A stretch of DNA of 64,000 nt from Shinisaurus crocodilurus (lineage: Eukaryota; Chordata; Lepidosauria; Squamata; Shinisauridae), in NCBI GenBank assembly GCA_021292165.1, contig CM037877.1, positions 307,090,063-307,154,062 of the forward strand. The letters run 5' to 3'. Every line of letters starts with the position of its first letter. Position 1 is the stretch's first letter. The position numbers were made by a program, and so were the translations under genes. The notes beneath the pieces were generated by a model, which saw only the letters and a program-made list of their open reading frames with translations, was not told the origin of the DNA and searched no databases. Of this stretch, positions 30,264 through 42,164 are shown one piece after another.

Positions 30264-31028
30264 AGCTAGATACAGTATTATGAACAGGTGGCAATATTTG
30301 TTTGAGAAGACAGAGAGCTCTTCCTCCCCACCTGCTATATTCTCTGCTATGCTCCAATTTTACCAAATAGGTGCAGGAAGCTCCTATTCTACTGAGCTGC
30401 TATGGAAAGTTCAGCAAGAAAGTAGGACACATTTTGATCAACAGCTCCTTGGAAGGACACGATATACGACAAATTCGATACGACTGTCCTTCAAAGGGAT
30501 TTTCCCGGAATGGAATTACAGCTACTCTGGTCTGGTGCTGCACCCAGCACCCCAGCGCAAACAGATTGCCAATTACTTAAGAATTTGGGCTCCCCTTTGG
30601 TTGGGGTTTCTCTAAGAAAAGCCATGAGGCCCCAGCTGAAGAGTTCCAGAAGACTGAATCTCTCAGCCCAATGGATGATGCTTTGGTTTCAGCAAAATCA
30701 TGGGCCGTGTCACGAGAAGCACAGAGATGCCATCACGGCATCCTGCGCACTCTCCCAGCCTGTGGAGCAGATGCTCCCACTGAGCTGCTCGGTCTGAACT
30801 CTTTGTCCCCAGAGCGGCTGCCATTCATCTGGGACCCAGGGATGCACGGCTGGTGAGTGACAGTGACGGAGCAGTTGCGTCTCTCCCTTGTCAGCTGGAT
30901 CCAACCAAATTGCTCATGGATGCCTCTGGAGCCCACCAAAGCAGCCGTTTCAAGGCTTCTTGCCATTTCAACTGCTTCCCCTCCCCTGCCCAAAAAGGTC
31001 CGTTGCCATCTTAATCCTTTGTTTATTT

Positions 31029-31065
<37 letters not shown>

Positions 31066-31189
31066 TTGTGGAATTGTATTAATCTAGAACCAGTGATTTC
31101 CATACAAGAAACAAAATGCCTGCCTGGGGTGCAAACTCACCTCTTGTCAGTCAGCCTAAAGGGATCCCTTTGGGATCCCCTGAAGAGAA
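30264..31189. other. Unassigned DNA with (CA)n
   Basis: Unique sequence with small open frames of no recognised family. (CA)n at 31030-31062. Confidence 0.4.
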
Positions 31190-31310
31190 TCGGCCTGAGA
31201 GAACCCTGTCCTAATTTTTGTAACATTTCTTTGTTTTAGTATTGTAAAATTGTGAACCGCCTCGGATGCCTTGGCAGAAAGGCAGTATATAAATGCACTG
31301 AAGTAAATAT
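31190..31310 (+). mobile_element. LINE 3' tail fragment
   Basis: The text attgtgaaccgcctcggatg, cagaaaggcagtatataaat is a common LINE terminus in the window. Confidence 0.55.
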
Positions 31311-32639
31311 ACACATATACATCACTGTTAGGCAAGGGGCTATTACAGATGTCTCTGTACAGCAATCGACAGAAACCGACTACGTGGCTAAGCTTGTTAG
31401 GACAATATTATCAACACCCCTCGAATTCCTGACAGTGTGTGGCTGGGGCCCAAATTACGTACCGTACTTAAAAATTTGGATCACGTCCCAAATCCCTATA
31501 CCTTGTTGTAACTAAGCCAAAGTATGTGTAACTGAAGTAACCACAAGCTTCCCCCTTGCTTACCCATGCCTCTGTTTCCCCGGGACCTCTGCTGTTTTCC
31601 TGTGTCTGTGTTCCCCTGGGAGAGCCCTGCCCAACCTGCTCTGTGTAAAGTGCCAGGTGCATCTATGGCACGACATCAACAAATGCCTCCTCCCTTAAGT
31701 CCCGTCACTAATCTAGATGTGAAAGGACATTCTTCTGCATGCTCAAGTGTTCCGGGTGGCATTCTTCTCGGCTGCCCCCCAACTGTGGAATATCCGTCCA
31801 CAGCTGAGGAGCAGGGACTTAGCTCTGTGGTAGGGCTGGAAAAGACCCCTTCCCAAAAACCGGCAGGGCTGCTGCTAGTCCGCGTAGAGCCCCCTTCCGC
31901 GACCTGGTGTCCCCCCAGATGGTCTTAACTAGACCCAGCCAGCATAGCCAGTGGTCAGGGATGATGGGAGTCGTAGTGCAAAACTTCTGGAGAGCACCAC
32001 ACTGGGGAAGCCTGGTGGAGACGACGCTGAGTAGAGGGACAGATGCTCCGATTTGGCGTAAGGCAGCTTCCTACATTCCCCTGGAAACGCACCCAAGTCA
32101 GAGCTGGGGCAATTTCCAGAACTAACCGTCCTGCTTGTTGGGGTGGGGAGCAGAACCCAAGTGAAAGAGTCAACAAGACACCCAAGAAAACTGCAGTGGA
32201 CATCTCTGACCAGCTCAACCGACCACTGAAAAAAGCAGTTTTCAAATGAAATTTCTTTTCAAGTTAAAACCAGCCTGTCGTGGTGTGCAGCTTGTTCACA
32301 GGGGCCGGGATTCCATCCCCAAGGGAATGTGTGACTCAGGGCCCGTGGGTTTACAGTGGGTTTCCGCAAGGACTCGTTCTGGGTAAGAGTGCAACGCTAG
32401 CAGGAAGGCAGAAGAAAACCACCTACACCTGCCTCAGACCACATCACGCAGCCAGTCCCCATAAGCGGTTGAACACATTTCTGGTGCAGAACATGTTGCT
32501 TTTCAGCCCTGAAAAATGATTCTGCTGTCAGGAAGAATTTCTGTGAGGATGCAAAATAAGGAGAGATGGGGGGGGGGGAGAGGGAACCCCTTGTAAAGAG
32601 GAACAACTCTGGCTGCATCAAAAAGCAGCTAAAATATCT
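31311..32639. other. Mostly unique DNA with an hAT remnant
   Basis: 31905-32012 keeps cagccagcatagccagtgg, gggatgatgggagtcgtag and ccacactggggaagcctgg, half of a CAGCCTTCCCC-type hAT. The rest shows no gene. Confidence 0.4.
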
Positions 32640-32828
32640 TTAAATTATTTTATCTATTACATTTTTATCGCCGACCAAAGCAGCTCCAGACAGCTCATAC
32701 GGCTCCTCCCCCAATGCCTATCCTCACAACAATCCTGTGAGGGAGGCCAAGCCAAGACACACCAACTGGCTTATGCCCCCCGCTCCCCCGGTGAGTCTGG
32801 AGGCTGAGCAAGGACGCAAACCCGGTCT
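32640..32828 (-). repeat. Sauria-type SINE, diverged
   Basis: Plus-strand order: tttttatcgccgaccaaagc, cctcacaacaatcctgtgag, then acgcaaacccggtctcct near the head. Older than the copies at 20.1 and 44.9 kb. Confidence 0.6.
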
Positions 32829-32837
32829 CCTTGGTTT

Positions 32838-32960
32838 GTTTATTTATTTATTTGGATTGGAATATTTTTATGCCGCTCCTCAGCCAAAAAGGCTCCCAGA
32901 GCAGCTTACGTAGAATCAATTAAACAAGACAGACCCTGCCCGCAGGCTTACAATCTAAAA
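32838..32960 (-). mobile_element. LINE 3' tail fragment
   Basis: (TTTA)n start, then tttatgccgctcctcagcc and gcaggcttacaatctaaaaa, the reverse of a LINE 3' UTR. Family not resolved. Confidence 0.5.
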
Positions 32961-34885
32961 AGACACAACACACAAGGAAAAAGGAATGGGGAGGGAAGAA
33001 GGGGGACGGACACTAAGTCTGACACTAAGCATTGCATGGATCCCTGAATCGCAGCCATTAAAGAGCCATGGTATTTCCACATAAACACACTGGAGAAAGT
33101 GCCGGTGTTCTTTACTCTCTACAAAGGGACACGATCCTCCATCTGCACTTCCAAATAAAGGTTTGCCGGAGCAGCACCAAAAGAAAACAACACTGAATGC
33201 CGGGCAAAACACGACACAATTAAACACACAAACAAGCACGCAGCAGAACAGTACGCACTCTGCGCGAAATGCAGCAGCAAAGGTGCTGCTCAGAAACTCA
33301 CCCAGGCAAATCTCAAGTATTTCACACTTGACCGCCTCACAGGAACCCTAAATGGCATTTCACAGCATTCCCGGAGAAAAGCGGCCGCCCTGGGAGTGAA
33401 ACAGTGGGAGTAAGTGAGGAGCACGTGTATCTTTGCTAAGTTATGAAATCCACAATTACAGATGCGAGAGCACTGGGCATTGCATGAGATCAGAAATGCG
33501 TAGCTGCGGTCCAGCTTGAGGCTGGAGGTTTAGCAACTCATTATTTGCTGTGCTGCCCACTGTATCGGATTCCTGGGATCAATCTCTTGGGCACCTTTTG
33601 ACGAACAGGATGCATCACTGCCCCACCCACGAGATTCCAGCTCAAGTTTGTGTTGGATGGGAATAACGTGTGTGGGGCAGAGGCCAAGAGACCAAGCTGT
33701 GGGTCAGGAGGAAGTCCCTGGTTTGAATCTTGCCACTGGCATGGACTGACTAGGTGGCCTCCCTGGGGCAGACCTCAGGGCCCGCCCACCCCCACCTCCT
33801 GGAGCTGCTGCAACATGGAGGAACTGGAACGTGGATGCCCTTACACTCAGAGCTGCTTTAAGGATTACAACTATATAATGCATGTAAAGTGCTTTGCTCA
33901 CTTAAAAATGCAATACAAATGTTAAGGATTATTATTAAAGCAGCCAGAGTGGCCAAAGTGGTGCCAGAAATCCATATAGCAACACTGAGGAAACAGACGA
34001 CTGATTGCAAAAGATGATTGCCTCCAGTAACCGGACATAGCATGTCTTCTTTTTAAATTGTACCATCTTTTCTTTGTACTGTACTGAATTCTAGATGGGG
34101 AGCAGCCATGTTAAGTCTGTTGCAGGAAAACCAGCAAAGAGTCTTGCGGACCTTTAAAGGGCAAGAAATGGATTGACACACGCTTTTGTGGATGAGAGTC
34201 ACTCCACCCAGCGAGGGAGAACTCACCGCTCCACCTCCAAAGTGTTATAGCCCATGTCCTCCTCCTCTTCTTCATGCTGCTGTGGATCTTTTTAGGTCAC
34301 CCAATAAACTTGATTTGCCCTGGGGAGTGTCCACGTCTTTGTGTTGAGGAGGCGGAAGTGAAGGGTGGTAAGCAGGAGTGGAAGAGACTGTTGGCTGAGA
34401 GGGAGCTAGAAAGTAACTTTCCCTAAGATATCCCCCCCCCCCCTTTAGCCATCAGATGGAACACTTGAGGAATTTAGTGATTCTTCTTTGGGGGGGGCAG
34501 GTGGGGGGGCTGGTGTGCATGCATGTACATGCCTACAACAGCCTGCTTATATCTGTGTGCGGGCTTCATGTACGTATCTCCAAATGCAAACTTATCGGAT
34601 AAGTGCAATCAGCGCAAACCTATTGCTGCATCCTGGGACACAAACCATCTCTCTCTTCCTTCAGATCCTTCCTCAACAGTCACGTCTCATGAACCCTTTT
34701 TTTGCTTACATTGTACAGGGCCACATGTTCCGATGGTGCTGCATGAATAAAAAATAAGGCCCGTTCTGATGGAGCAGGGCCATACATCACTGCTGGCTGA
34801 GTTGTCTGCTTGCTACAGTTACACAGGCTTGCAGGGTAACTGGGAGTCCTTATTAATCCTCATTAATTCCTGGTCAGCAACTCAT
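32961..34885. other. Mostly unique DNA with a MIR tail and a SINE-head trace
   Basis: 33825-33930 has taatgcatgtaaagtgcttt and the end of an MIR-type SINE. 33690-33765 has gtccctggtttgaatcttgc, perhaps a Sauria head. Poly-C/G runs lie near 34432-34510. No exon recognised. Confidence 0.4.
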
Positions 34886-35437
34886 TTTGCCAGAGGGCGC
34901 CTTTGGAAATGGAGTAATGGGCCAAGGCACCAAATCCCTCACACCAAAACAACCAGCGACCTCCCATCACTGCAACAGCCTATACAGCTTGGGCCCAGGT
35001 TATCTGAAAGACCAGATTCTCCCTTGTGAGCCTGCCTGTACCCCGAGATCTTCAGGGGAGGCCCCTCTCTTAGTTCCGCCGCCTTCTCAGGCATACCTGG
35101 CAGGAACTCGGCAGAGGGCCTTCTCGGTGGCTGCCCCAATGCACTGGAATTCCCTTCCCAGGGAGGCTAGAATGGTGCCCTCCTTGGTATGTTTCCGGAG
35201 GCAGGCAAAACAAATTTTGTTCCGGCAGGCCTTTGGGAACGCGATGGACTACACTGCTTATATTGTTATGGCTGTTTTTAACTTTGATATTTTGCATAAT
35301 TTTAATAGTACAGGTGATTTAATTATATTTCTAACTTTTGTATATTTCTATTTGTAGGTTTTAATTGTACAAATTTTAATGCTGTAAAGCTGCCTTGAGT
35401 CCCACTACTGGGAAAAAGGCGGGATATAAATAAATAT
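34886..35437 (+). mobile_element. L2-like LINE 3' end
   Basis: The frame includes SLGPGYLKDQ, AGTRQRAFSVAAPMHWNSLP and SLVCFRRQAKQILFRQAF, the usual L2-group C-terminus. It is followed by an AT-rich 3' UTR ending aaaaaggcgggatataaata. Confidence 0.8.
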
Positions 35438-35479
35438 AATGATGATAACAACAACAATAACAACAACAACATCCGCTAT

Positions 35480-36290
35480 TCCAACCACACCTCTGGGTGA
35501 GCAATTTGGAGGTCAGCCGTTACCTGTCAAGGGGGCAGATTTAGGCCGCATGCTAGAGAATCTATGGGGTCAAGCCATTTCCCCCAAGCACCACCTTCTG
35601 GAGCCGACCATCCAAGTAAGAGCGAAACCACTGCAGTGCAGCACCCAGGAACGGTGCAGGGCTGTTTGGCGCCCTAGGCCAAATTGTATTTAGCGCCCCC
35701 CCTCGTGCCGTGGGGGGGCTCCGGAGCAAAGCTGCCCTGCTCTGCAACCCCCCCCCCGCGCCGCCGCCACCACCACCTACCTTCCCCCCGCTCCCGCTGC
35801 TGGCTGCTGGCTGCTGCTGCCGCCGCCGCCTCCTCCTCCGACGCGATGGGACCCCCGCGCTTTACGACGGGAAGATAGGTAGGTGGTTGGCGGGCGGGCG
35901 GGCGTGCGCGGGCGCACGCGGGGGGGAGGTGCGGCGGCGGCGGCGGCGGCCGGGGAGGCGCGGCGGAAGCGGCAGGCAGGGCAGGAGTGCGCCGGAGGCG
36001 AGGAAGGGGGGCAGAAACTCTGCGCCCTCTTCCGCCATGCGCCCTAGGCAGCCGCCTGGGTCTGCCTAGCGGTAGCGCCGGCCCTGGCAACACCTCCCAC
36101 TCCCAGCTCAGACAATCGCCCCAGAAGGACACCATGATCAATGGTATCAAAAGCCACTGAGATATCCAGAAGAATCAGCAGGACCACATTCCCGGTCTTT
36201 CTCCCAGCATAGGTCATCACACGGGGTGACTAAGGCTGTTTCCATGCCAAACCCCGGCTTGAACCCTGACCTTTATCACAGAAAGCTCTG
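35480..36290 (-). mobile_element. L2-like LINE fragment split by a GC-rich hAT
   Basis: The outer parts match the LINE at 19.1-19.4 kb (cccccaagcaccacc, gaccatccaagtaagagc; then gaaggacaccatgatcaatgg, aggtcatcacacggggtga). This places them in the reverse-transcriptase palm region. The middle is replaced by the hAT at 35657-36086. Confidence 0.78.
35657..36086. mobile_element. GC-rich hAT of the CAGGGC...GCCCTG family, 430 bp
   Basis: Left end cagggctgtttggcgcccta, right end cggtagcgccggccctg. Subterminal ttgtatttagcgcccccc is shared with 26723-26888 and 47775-48343. The centre is very GC-rich with CGG/CCG runs (35755-35850, 35925-35960), so by composition alone it looks like a CpG island. 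A clear 8-bp duplication is not seen (gaacggtg versus gcaacacc). Confidence 0.82.
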
Positions 36291-36768
36291 TGTTGGCCTC
36301 AAACAGAAGGGCTACAAAGCAGGAACGCCCAAATTTGGCCCCAAATACCAGATTTGCTGGAGGAGAAGGCACAGCAGCAGGTAGCATAGGTCACAGCTTG
36401 AACCCTTTTTCAGTTTTGCATCCTCTCACTACAAACCACACAACTGGGGAGAGAATACAGATCCCTTCAGGGCTTTTATTTGAAATAATTTGGCCTATTA
36501 ACAAATGTAAGCACTGGGGGAGTGGCTTGTTGGGAGCCTTTAACTTTTTAGTAGATTCATTAGCCTATGAAATGACAGTGTTTCGGAGCAGGGGGATATA
36601 CTCAGGTCATTTCTCTTGACTTAATCACACAAATCATTTTTATTGAGCGCATTCCAGCAAAAGTAACTAGCGTGCACTTGTTTTAATGGGAATGCAAGGC
36701 GGACTGGCTTGTAACCGCCTGTACCCCCTTTTCAGGCACTCAAGTGTGCATTCAAATGTGTGTCTGTG
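36291..36768. other. Unassigned DNA
   Basis: Unique, AT-moderate; nothing recognised. Confidence 0.4.
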
Positions 36769-37074
36769 GGCCAGTTCACACGATCACCGCAGCCCAGCGT
36801 GGCTTATTCATCTGAATATTCCATGCTCCGGCAGACGATCACAGTGGCTTATCTCGTCATCTGAACCCGGCAAGGGTGGGCTGTTGGCATGGTTAACCAA
36901 CCACCCACAACCCTAAAACAGCCCTATGGGTTGTGGGTGGTTGGTTAACCATGTCGACAACTCACCCTGCACGGGTTTGGGGGTCACGTTAAGCCTCGGC
37001 AACCGCCCGCCACGGCTTGAATATTCACAGTGGCCACAAGCCACAATGGGCTGCGGTGATTGTGCAAACCGGGT
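36769..37074. repeat. Foldback element, family unknown
   Basis: The ends are inverted copies (ccagttcacacgatcaccgc ... gcggtgattgtgcaaacc). The centre is a strong hairpin: ggttaaccaaccacccacaa and its complement around a short spacer (36888-36955). It looks like a MITE, but no terminal signature or target duplication lets me name the superfamily. Confidence 0.75.
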
Positions 37075-37697
37075 CAGTGTGTCTTTTGAGAGGGGAGCCT
37101 TTGATAACACCCGTTGGCTCACCCCCAATGGTAGCTTACGGTCAGGGGGCCAAAGAAAACTGCCACCAATACAAATCTCCTGCTTTTAAATGTATACTTA
37201 ACTGTGTCACAGAAAAACTTAAAACAGCAATTTAATAAATGCCGCCTCATAAGCAGCTCAGTTGGGAACGATGCACACTCTGCTGGTAGGCCACATTTCC
37301 TAGACAACGTTAAACAAATAGGAACAAAGAGAGAAGTTTGGACAGGGTCCCCGCTGTGCTTAGAGACTGCCTTCTGTCGATCGGGTTGCTGCGTTCAGCC
37401 ACGCTGCTTTCCGCACATGACGCCCTTCCACAAACGCACGCACCCCTCTGAGCGAAACCTAATTCAAAAATCTGAAAGTTGAGGCTGCTTTGACAAGGCC
37501 CTCTGCAGTGAATTTCCAAATTCCCTTTCTCTCTGTAGTGATGTCGCAATAACTCACCCAGTGCGTGCTCTACCGCAACAATGCTGCTTTATTTGGATCT
37601 CTTCAGAGGTTAGTACATTCTTGGGTATGTACCTAAGAACATTAAGTATGAATGCAACACACACACGCGTGCGTCAGGGAGGTGCCTGTGTCAGGGA
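37075..37697. other. Unique DNA
   Basis: 37140-37300 is repeat-free and AT-moderate, possibly conserved. No exon supported. Confidence 0.35.
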
Positions 37698-37861
37698 GCT
37701 TACGCTGGCTCAGCTTGTCTGAGTGTGGAAAGCTAAGCAGGGTCAAGCCTGGTTGTTACTTGGATGGGAGACCCCTCCTCTAGTTTCCTGCATTGAGCAG
37801 GGGGTTGGACTCGATAGCCTTGTAGGCTCCTTCCAACTCGATGATCTATGAAATCTATGAA
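37698..37861 (+). repeat. 5S rRNA-derived SINE with CR1-like tail, near full length, copy D
   Basis: This copy is closest to 5S rRNA in the promoter region: aaagctaagcagggtc, aagcctggttgttacttgg, atgggagacc. It then joins the CR1-like part through ctcctctagtttcctgc and ends tgatctatgaaatctatga. The best copy for defining the family. Confidence 0.9.
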
Positions 37862-38147
37862 ACCCACCACCACCACCACCGGCCCACGGTTGAGAAAACA
37901 CTTACTGGTGAATCTGGGCTTGCCGCTGTGTGATGTGTGAAACAGACCACAAAAAAGGCTTTGCTGTCCGCTGTGGCACCCACGGTCTCTGAAGCAGGAG
38001 AGGCCCACACATAACACCTCTCTACGGCAACACACAGAGCACATGGTCACCAGGGAAAGGAAGACCCACCAGGTCGTAAAGGGCTACATTTCTGGAGACT
38101 AACCATCAAGCAAATTAAGAATGGCTATTACTTTTATTTGTTCATTA

Positions 38148-38456
38148 TATTTATATCCCGCCTTTTATCCTGAAAAGAACCCTTTTATGTAAGCCGCCTT
38201 GGGTTCCTTGAAGGAAAAAAGGTGGGGTATAAATATAATAAATAAATAAACAAATAAACAAACCCAAGGCTGCTTACATAATCCTCCTCCTCCTCCTCTC
38301 CATTTTATCCTCACAACAACCCCGTGAGGTGGGTTGGGCTGGGAGTCAGTGACTGGCCCAAAGTCACCCAGTGAGCTTCATGGCCAAGCGGGGACTAGAA
38401 CCCGGATCTCCCAAGTCCCAGTCCAACACTCTCACCACTACGCCACACGGGCTCTC
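38148..38456 (-). repeat. Sauria-type SINE, full length, with a second SINE tail inside
   Basis: Minus-strand full copy with head at 38375-38456 (plus ggactagaacccggatctcc; cactacgccacacggg), middle cctcacaacaaccccgtgag and BovB-type end at 38148-38182. It is opened at 38183-38260 by a plus-strand SINE tail. Confidence 0.9.
38183..38260 (+). repeat. 5'-truncated Sauria SINE nested in another
   Basis: gtaagccgccttgggttcct to aaataaataaacaaataaac in plus orientation. The short direct repeat aaccc on both sides is the likely target duplication. The two copies in opposite orientation form a hairpin. Confidence 0.82.
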
Positions 38457-38937
38457 TATTAGAAACAGGGAAGTGTCCTTCTTGCAGTCGCTGAACATAA
38501 TGCATGCATTTAGAAACTTGGATCTTTAGCCTGCCCCAATCCCAGGGCAGATTACAACCATTGAAAAACTACCGGTACATGCATAAATAACAACCATCAA
38601 GAAGTTGGCTGCAATCCAGGGAAGTCAACCGAGGGGCCCCAAAGAGCTCCTGTTTCTTCAGGGCTCCAGCCACAACAAGTCCTGTCATTGTACCTCCAGC
38701 AGTTTTCCAAATGCACATGAAGATCCTCCCACCCAAAATGTAAAAAGCACTTTGGCAAAAGCTTTTGAAATGAAAAACAAAGGTGGGGCGGGCAGAGTCT
38801 GGGGATTTGGTGGCTATGGAGCCAGTGCTGATAACTCATCCTGATAAGCCCGCCCCACCCCATCTCAGCACCTGCTTAACTGCAACAGGTAGAAGCAGCA
38901 AGACTAAACAAGGCCTCATGGAGCTTAGGAAATGTCT
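38457..38937. other. Unassigned DNA
   Basis: Nothing recognised. Confidence 0.4.
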
Positions 38938-39144
38938 AATTTTATATCCCACTTTTCCTCCAAGGAGCTCAAATTGGTATACATCACGTGCTCCCCCCTT
39001 TTATCTTCACACCAGCCCTGTGAGGTAGCTTAGGCTGAGAGATTATGACTCACCCACAATCACCCCATGAGCTTCATGGCTCACAGGGTGACCTGAACTG
39101 GGTCTCCCCAGCCCTCAGGCAACGCTCCCCCAGTTCCACTACAC
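38938..39144 (-). repeat. Sauria-type SINE, near complete
   Basis: Plus-strand order: tatcccacttttcctccaag, caccagccctgtgaggtagc, gagcttcatggctcacaggg and ggtctccccagccctcaggc. The tRNA head is cut at 39145 by a hAT MITE and resumes for a few bases after 39287. Confidence 0.85.
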
Positions 39145-39279
39145 CAGTGTTTCTCAACCTTGGGTCCCCAGATGTTTTTGGCCTACAACTCCCAGCATGC
39201 CCCAGCCAGCTATGCTGGCTGGGGCATGCTGGGAGTTGTAGGCCAAAAACATCTGGGGACCCAAGGTTGAGAAACACTG
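39145..39279. mobile_element. Palindromic hAT MITE, CAGTGTTCTCC family, copy 8
   Basis: Termini cagtgtttctcaacct and ttgagaaacactg. The mutation is compensated on both arms, so the hairpin stays perfect. Exact duplication cactacac at 39137-39144 and 39280-39287. It lies in a Sauria SINE. Confidence 0.95.
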
Positions 39280-39287
39280 CACTACAC

Positions 39288-40683
39288 CAACAGGAAGCAA
39301 CCTGCGTGCCCCCCCCCAGATGGCAATGAACTACAGCTACCATTATCCCCGACCATTGGCCATCCTGGGTTCTCAGGCTTTGGCGAGTCTCCAGGAGGAA
39401 GCAGGTTCTGTAACAGCGGGGCAGCGAGCGCAGATACCTGCTGGCAAACAAATGCAAGGGTCACGAACAGCTTGCAGAAGCCGGCAGAGATTGTGATAGA
39501 ACAGGGGGAAGTCTAACCACGTGGGCCAGCAGAGCCAGGATCAGCAATTAGGAAAGAATTCCCAGGCACCCCCCCCCCCGCCCCTTTCAGCTTGACCAGA
39601 GATCCTGGACGGGTTTGTGAGGCGGCATGCGCTTGTGGCACGCGCAAGAGCCACAGAAGTGAGAATCGGGTCGGAATATGGAAGGTCCAAGTCCCCCGAA
39701 CAAGCAAGTCAAGCCACTCTCTCTCTCAGCCTTAACTCTCCACCTGTGAAGTGGAGCAATCTGGGTCCTACTGTACAGCCAGGTTTGTCATGAGGGGTCA
39801 GACGCTCAAGGAGTGCAAAGCATTCTGCAATTTAAAAGTGATACAATGTGGCTTGGCTCACTTACTGGAGCCATCTACAGACGCGCCATGTTTACTCCTG
39901 TCTGAGGTGAGGAAGATCCCACCTTGGGAGAAGAGGCTAGCCGTGCTGAGCCCGTGGCACCTTGCAGCCCCAGAACCCTACAACTTTAGTCCCTAGACCG
40001 GGGGGTGGGGGGGCAGACAAGCTGGCGCCCTCCTGATATTTTGGACGGCAGCTCCCATCACGGTCGGGGAGTGCGGGCCCCGCATCCATCCCCGCATGTG
40101 GCCGGGCTGTGCCTCGCATTCCCTAGCAGGAGCCGCAGCGCTACTTTGCTGCCGTGCTCCCCCCACCGCCCGAAGGGCGAGCACCAGCGGACAGCCCGGA
40201 GGGCTGACTGGCTGTAAATCAAGGTGGCCGGGCTTCCGATAAGGCCCCCCCGGCTACGAAAGGGGGAACTTGTGCCACTTCCAAGATCATCCCAGCTCGG
40301 GGACTGAAGGCAGGCTGAGTCACTCGCTGGGCCGCTCATTCATGCATTGATTCATTCATGCTTCATCAGCGCCGTCTCCCCTCCCCCTCCCCCTCCCCCT
40401 CCGCTCCAGCTGCCAGGGCTAGAAGACTTCATTGCAGCCAAGGGAAAGTTGCTTAACCAAAGTTACGTGCATCGTGATCCCTGCTTCCCGACCCAGCTCC
40501 GGACTTTCCCATGCGCAGGGCTAGCCGACAGACTATGAAGCCATCTCCAGATCAGCCCCCTTACGGTGCCGGTGCCAGCTTGGATGTCCTCGCCCGGCTC
40601 AATCCAACGCAGGCCTCCCGCCCCCCTCCCAGACTACCATCACCCTCCCTGCTTCCAACCCTTGTCAAATCACACCATTTTTT
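39288..40683. other. Mostly unique DNA with an MIR-like trace
   Basis: 39690-39870 has cagccttaactctccacctg and later aagcattctgcaattt, in the style of MIR. 39310-39375 and 40015-40070 are hAT remnants. 40080-40260 is GC-richer. No exon supported. Confidence 0.4.
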
Positions 40684-40760
40684 TGAATTATTTATTTTTA
40701 AAAAAATTAGTACTTTTCTATACCGCCCAATAGCCGACGCCCTCTGCCATTTATTTCCCT
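40684..40760 (-). mobile_element. L2-like LINE 3' terminus
   Basis: tttctataccgcccaatagc with a TTTA start is the reverse of the L2-like 3' end seen at 18.1 and 57.1 kb. Confidence 0.6.
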
Positions 40761-41995
40761 TCAAAGGGCAGCTGCTGCCAGAACCTGGGCGGGAGAAAGT
40801 CCCTGGCAATTCTGGCTCTGCCATCCCTTCCTGCCGCCTCTTCCCCAATCTCCCTTGCCCCACCCAGCTCAAAGCCCCCGCTGCAACCCAAAGAAGAAGG
40901 GCCCGAGATGCTTCCAGTACAGGCGCAGCACTGAGCCAAGATGCCGCTCAGGGGATCGCAAAGCTGAGGCATCCCCCCAGGGCCACACAAAGGGGCAAAC
41001 AGGTGAGCGGGAAGAGACCCAGAGCGAAGGTCCAAGGCAAATCCGGCAGAGGCAGCCCAGGAGAAATGGTAAGCTCAGCGGGGAGCCCAACTGCACAGGC
41101 TGGTAGGGAAACCAAACCAGCCCCAGTTGAATTTGCTTACAAAAACCCAAAATCTATTCGAGGCACACATGCACACGCGTTGTGTGATCCACACAAAAAT
41201 ATCCCCAATTATGGATGATTCAAAGCTGGGGGAAAGCCAAGAAAGAAAGGAAGGAAAGAACAGAATTCTGGCAAATGGCCACTTAATCTTTTTGGCTTAC
41301 AGTTACTCAGTGAGACGGCCACTCTTGTCCATGGGGGGGGGGTGATGACGACAATCTGGTCCATGAGCCCAATGAAGAGTTCTGCAGAACTCAAAAGCTT
41401 GTACACTTCTGTGGATTTTAGTTGGTTCTAGTAAAGGCTTTTCCCAACTATGGATTTACTACAATACTAGCTAAATTCCCTTCAGGTGTTTGAGTGGACT
41501 GAAAGAGTAGAGGGGGCATGTTATGCCATCATCATGGGTAGCCTGGCAGAGCAAGACCGCCCACCTCCCCTCAGCCGCCTGATGCCTGATGGCTGTGAAA
41601 AGCAAAAGCCAGGAATCCTTCGAATGGTTTGCGTGAGAAGGAAGGGCCCTCACCTGTCTTCACGGGGGAGGCAGACGAAACACATCATGACTGGAGGAGT
41701 TGTCCGTTGCACCTCTTCTCAAACAACCATGTAGAAGGCCACACCAGCCTTCCTCAACCTCCGATGTGTTGGATTACAACTATATCAGGCTGAGGGATGT
41801 TGGGAGTTGTTGTCCAACACATGCGGTCTATAGCGTTTGCCCTTCTGTGTACATTCCTTCTGTGCTGCAGGGAGGGATTGTTCTGGGGTTATTTTGGCTT
41901 GATCGTCATTGCCACAACACTGAACAAATTGTTCCAAGGCAGGGGAGTTTCCTGACTTTCCATTGTAAGAATAAAAGAAAATAAGACACCAAAAG
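40761..41995. other. Unassigned DNA with an hAT remnant
   Basis: 41742-41822 keeps accagccttcctcaacctcc and gttgggagttgttgtccaac, a shortened CAGCCTTCCCC hAT. Long frames at 40511-41218 are not recognisable proteins. Confidence 0.4.
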
Positions 41996-42132
41996 AACTG
42001 CCTTGTACGGAGTCAGGCCAATGGGGCATCAAGCCCTGGCAGGGTCAACCAAGATTTCCAAGATCCAAGTGAGATCCTTTGTCACTGGAAATGCCAAGAA
42101 CTGAAGAGGAACTTTTGAGAGGCAGAACATTC
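41996..42132 (-). repeat. tRNA-Ala-derived SINE, diverged
   Basis: ccttgtacggagtcaggcca, catcaagccctggcagggtc, then ggaaatgccaagaactgaag and gaggcagaacattcactctg. The tRNA head is heavily decayed. Confidence 0.6.
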
Positions 42133-42164
42133 ACTCTGCTGCTACTGACCTGCGCAACTGGTGG

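Noticed and set aside
35674..36150. 158-codon minus frame with Ala and Arg runs
   Set aside because: It is contained in the hAT at 35657-36086 and its LINE flank, with CGG-repeat composition.
40511..41218. 235-codon plus frame
   Set aside because: It crosses a reversed L2-like 3' end (40684-40760), so a single protein is implausible.
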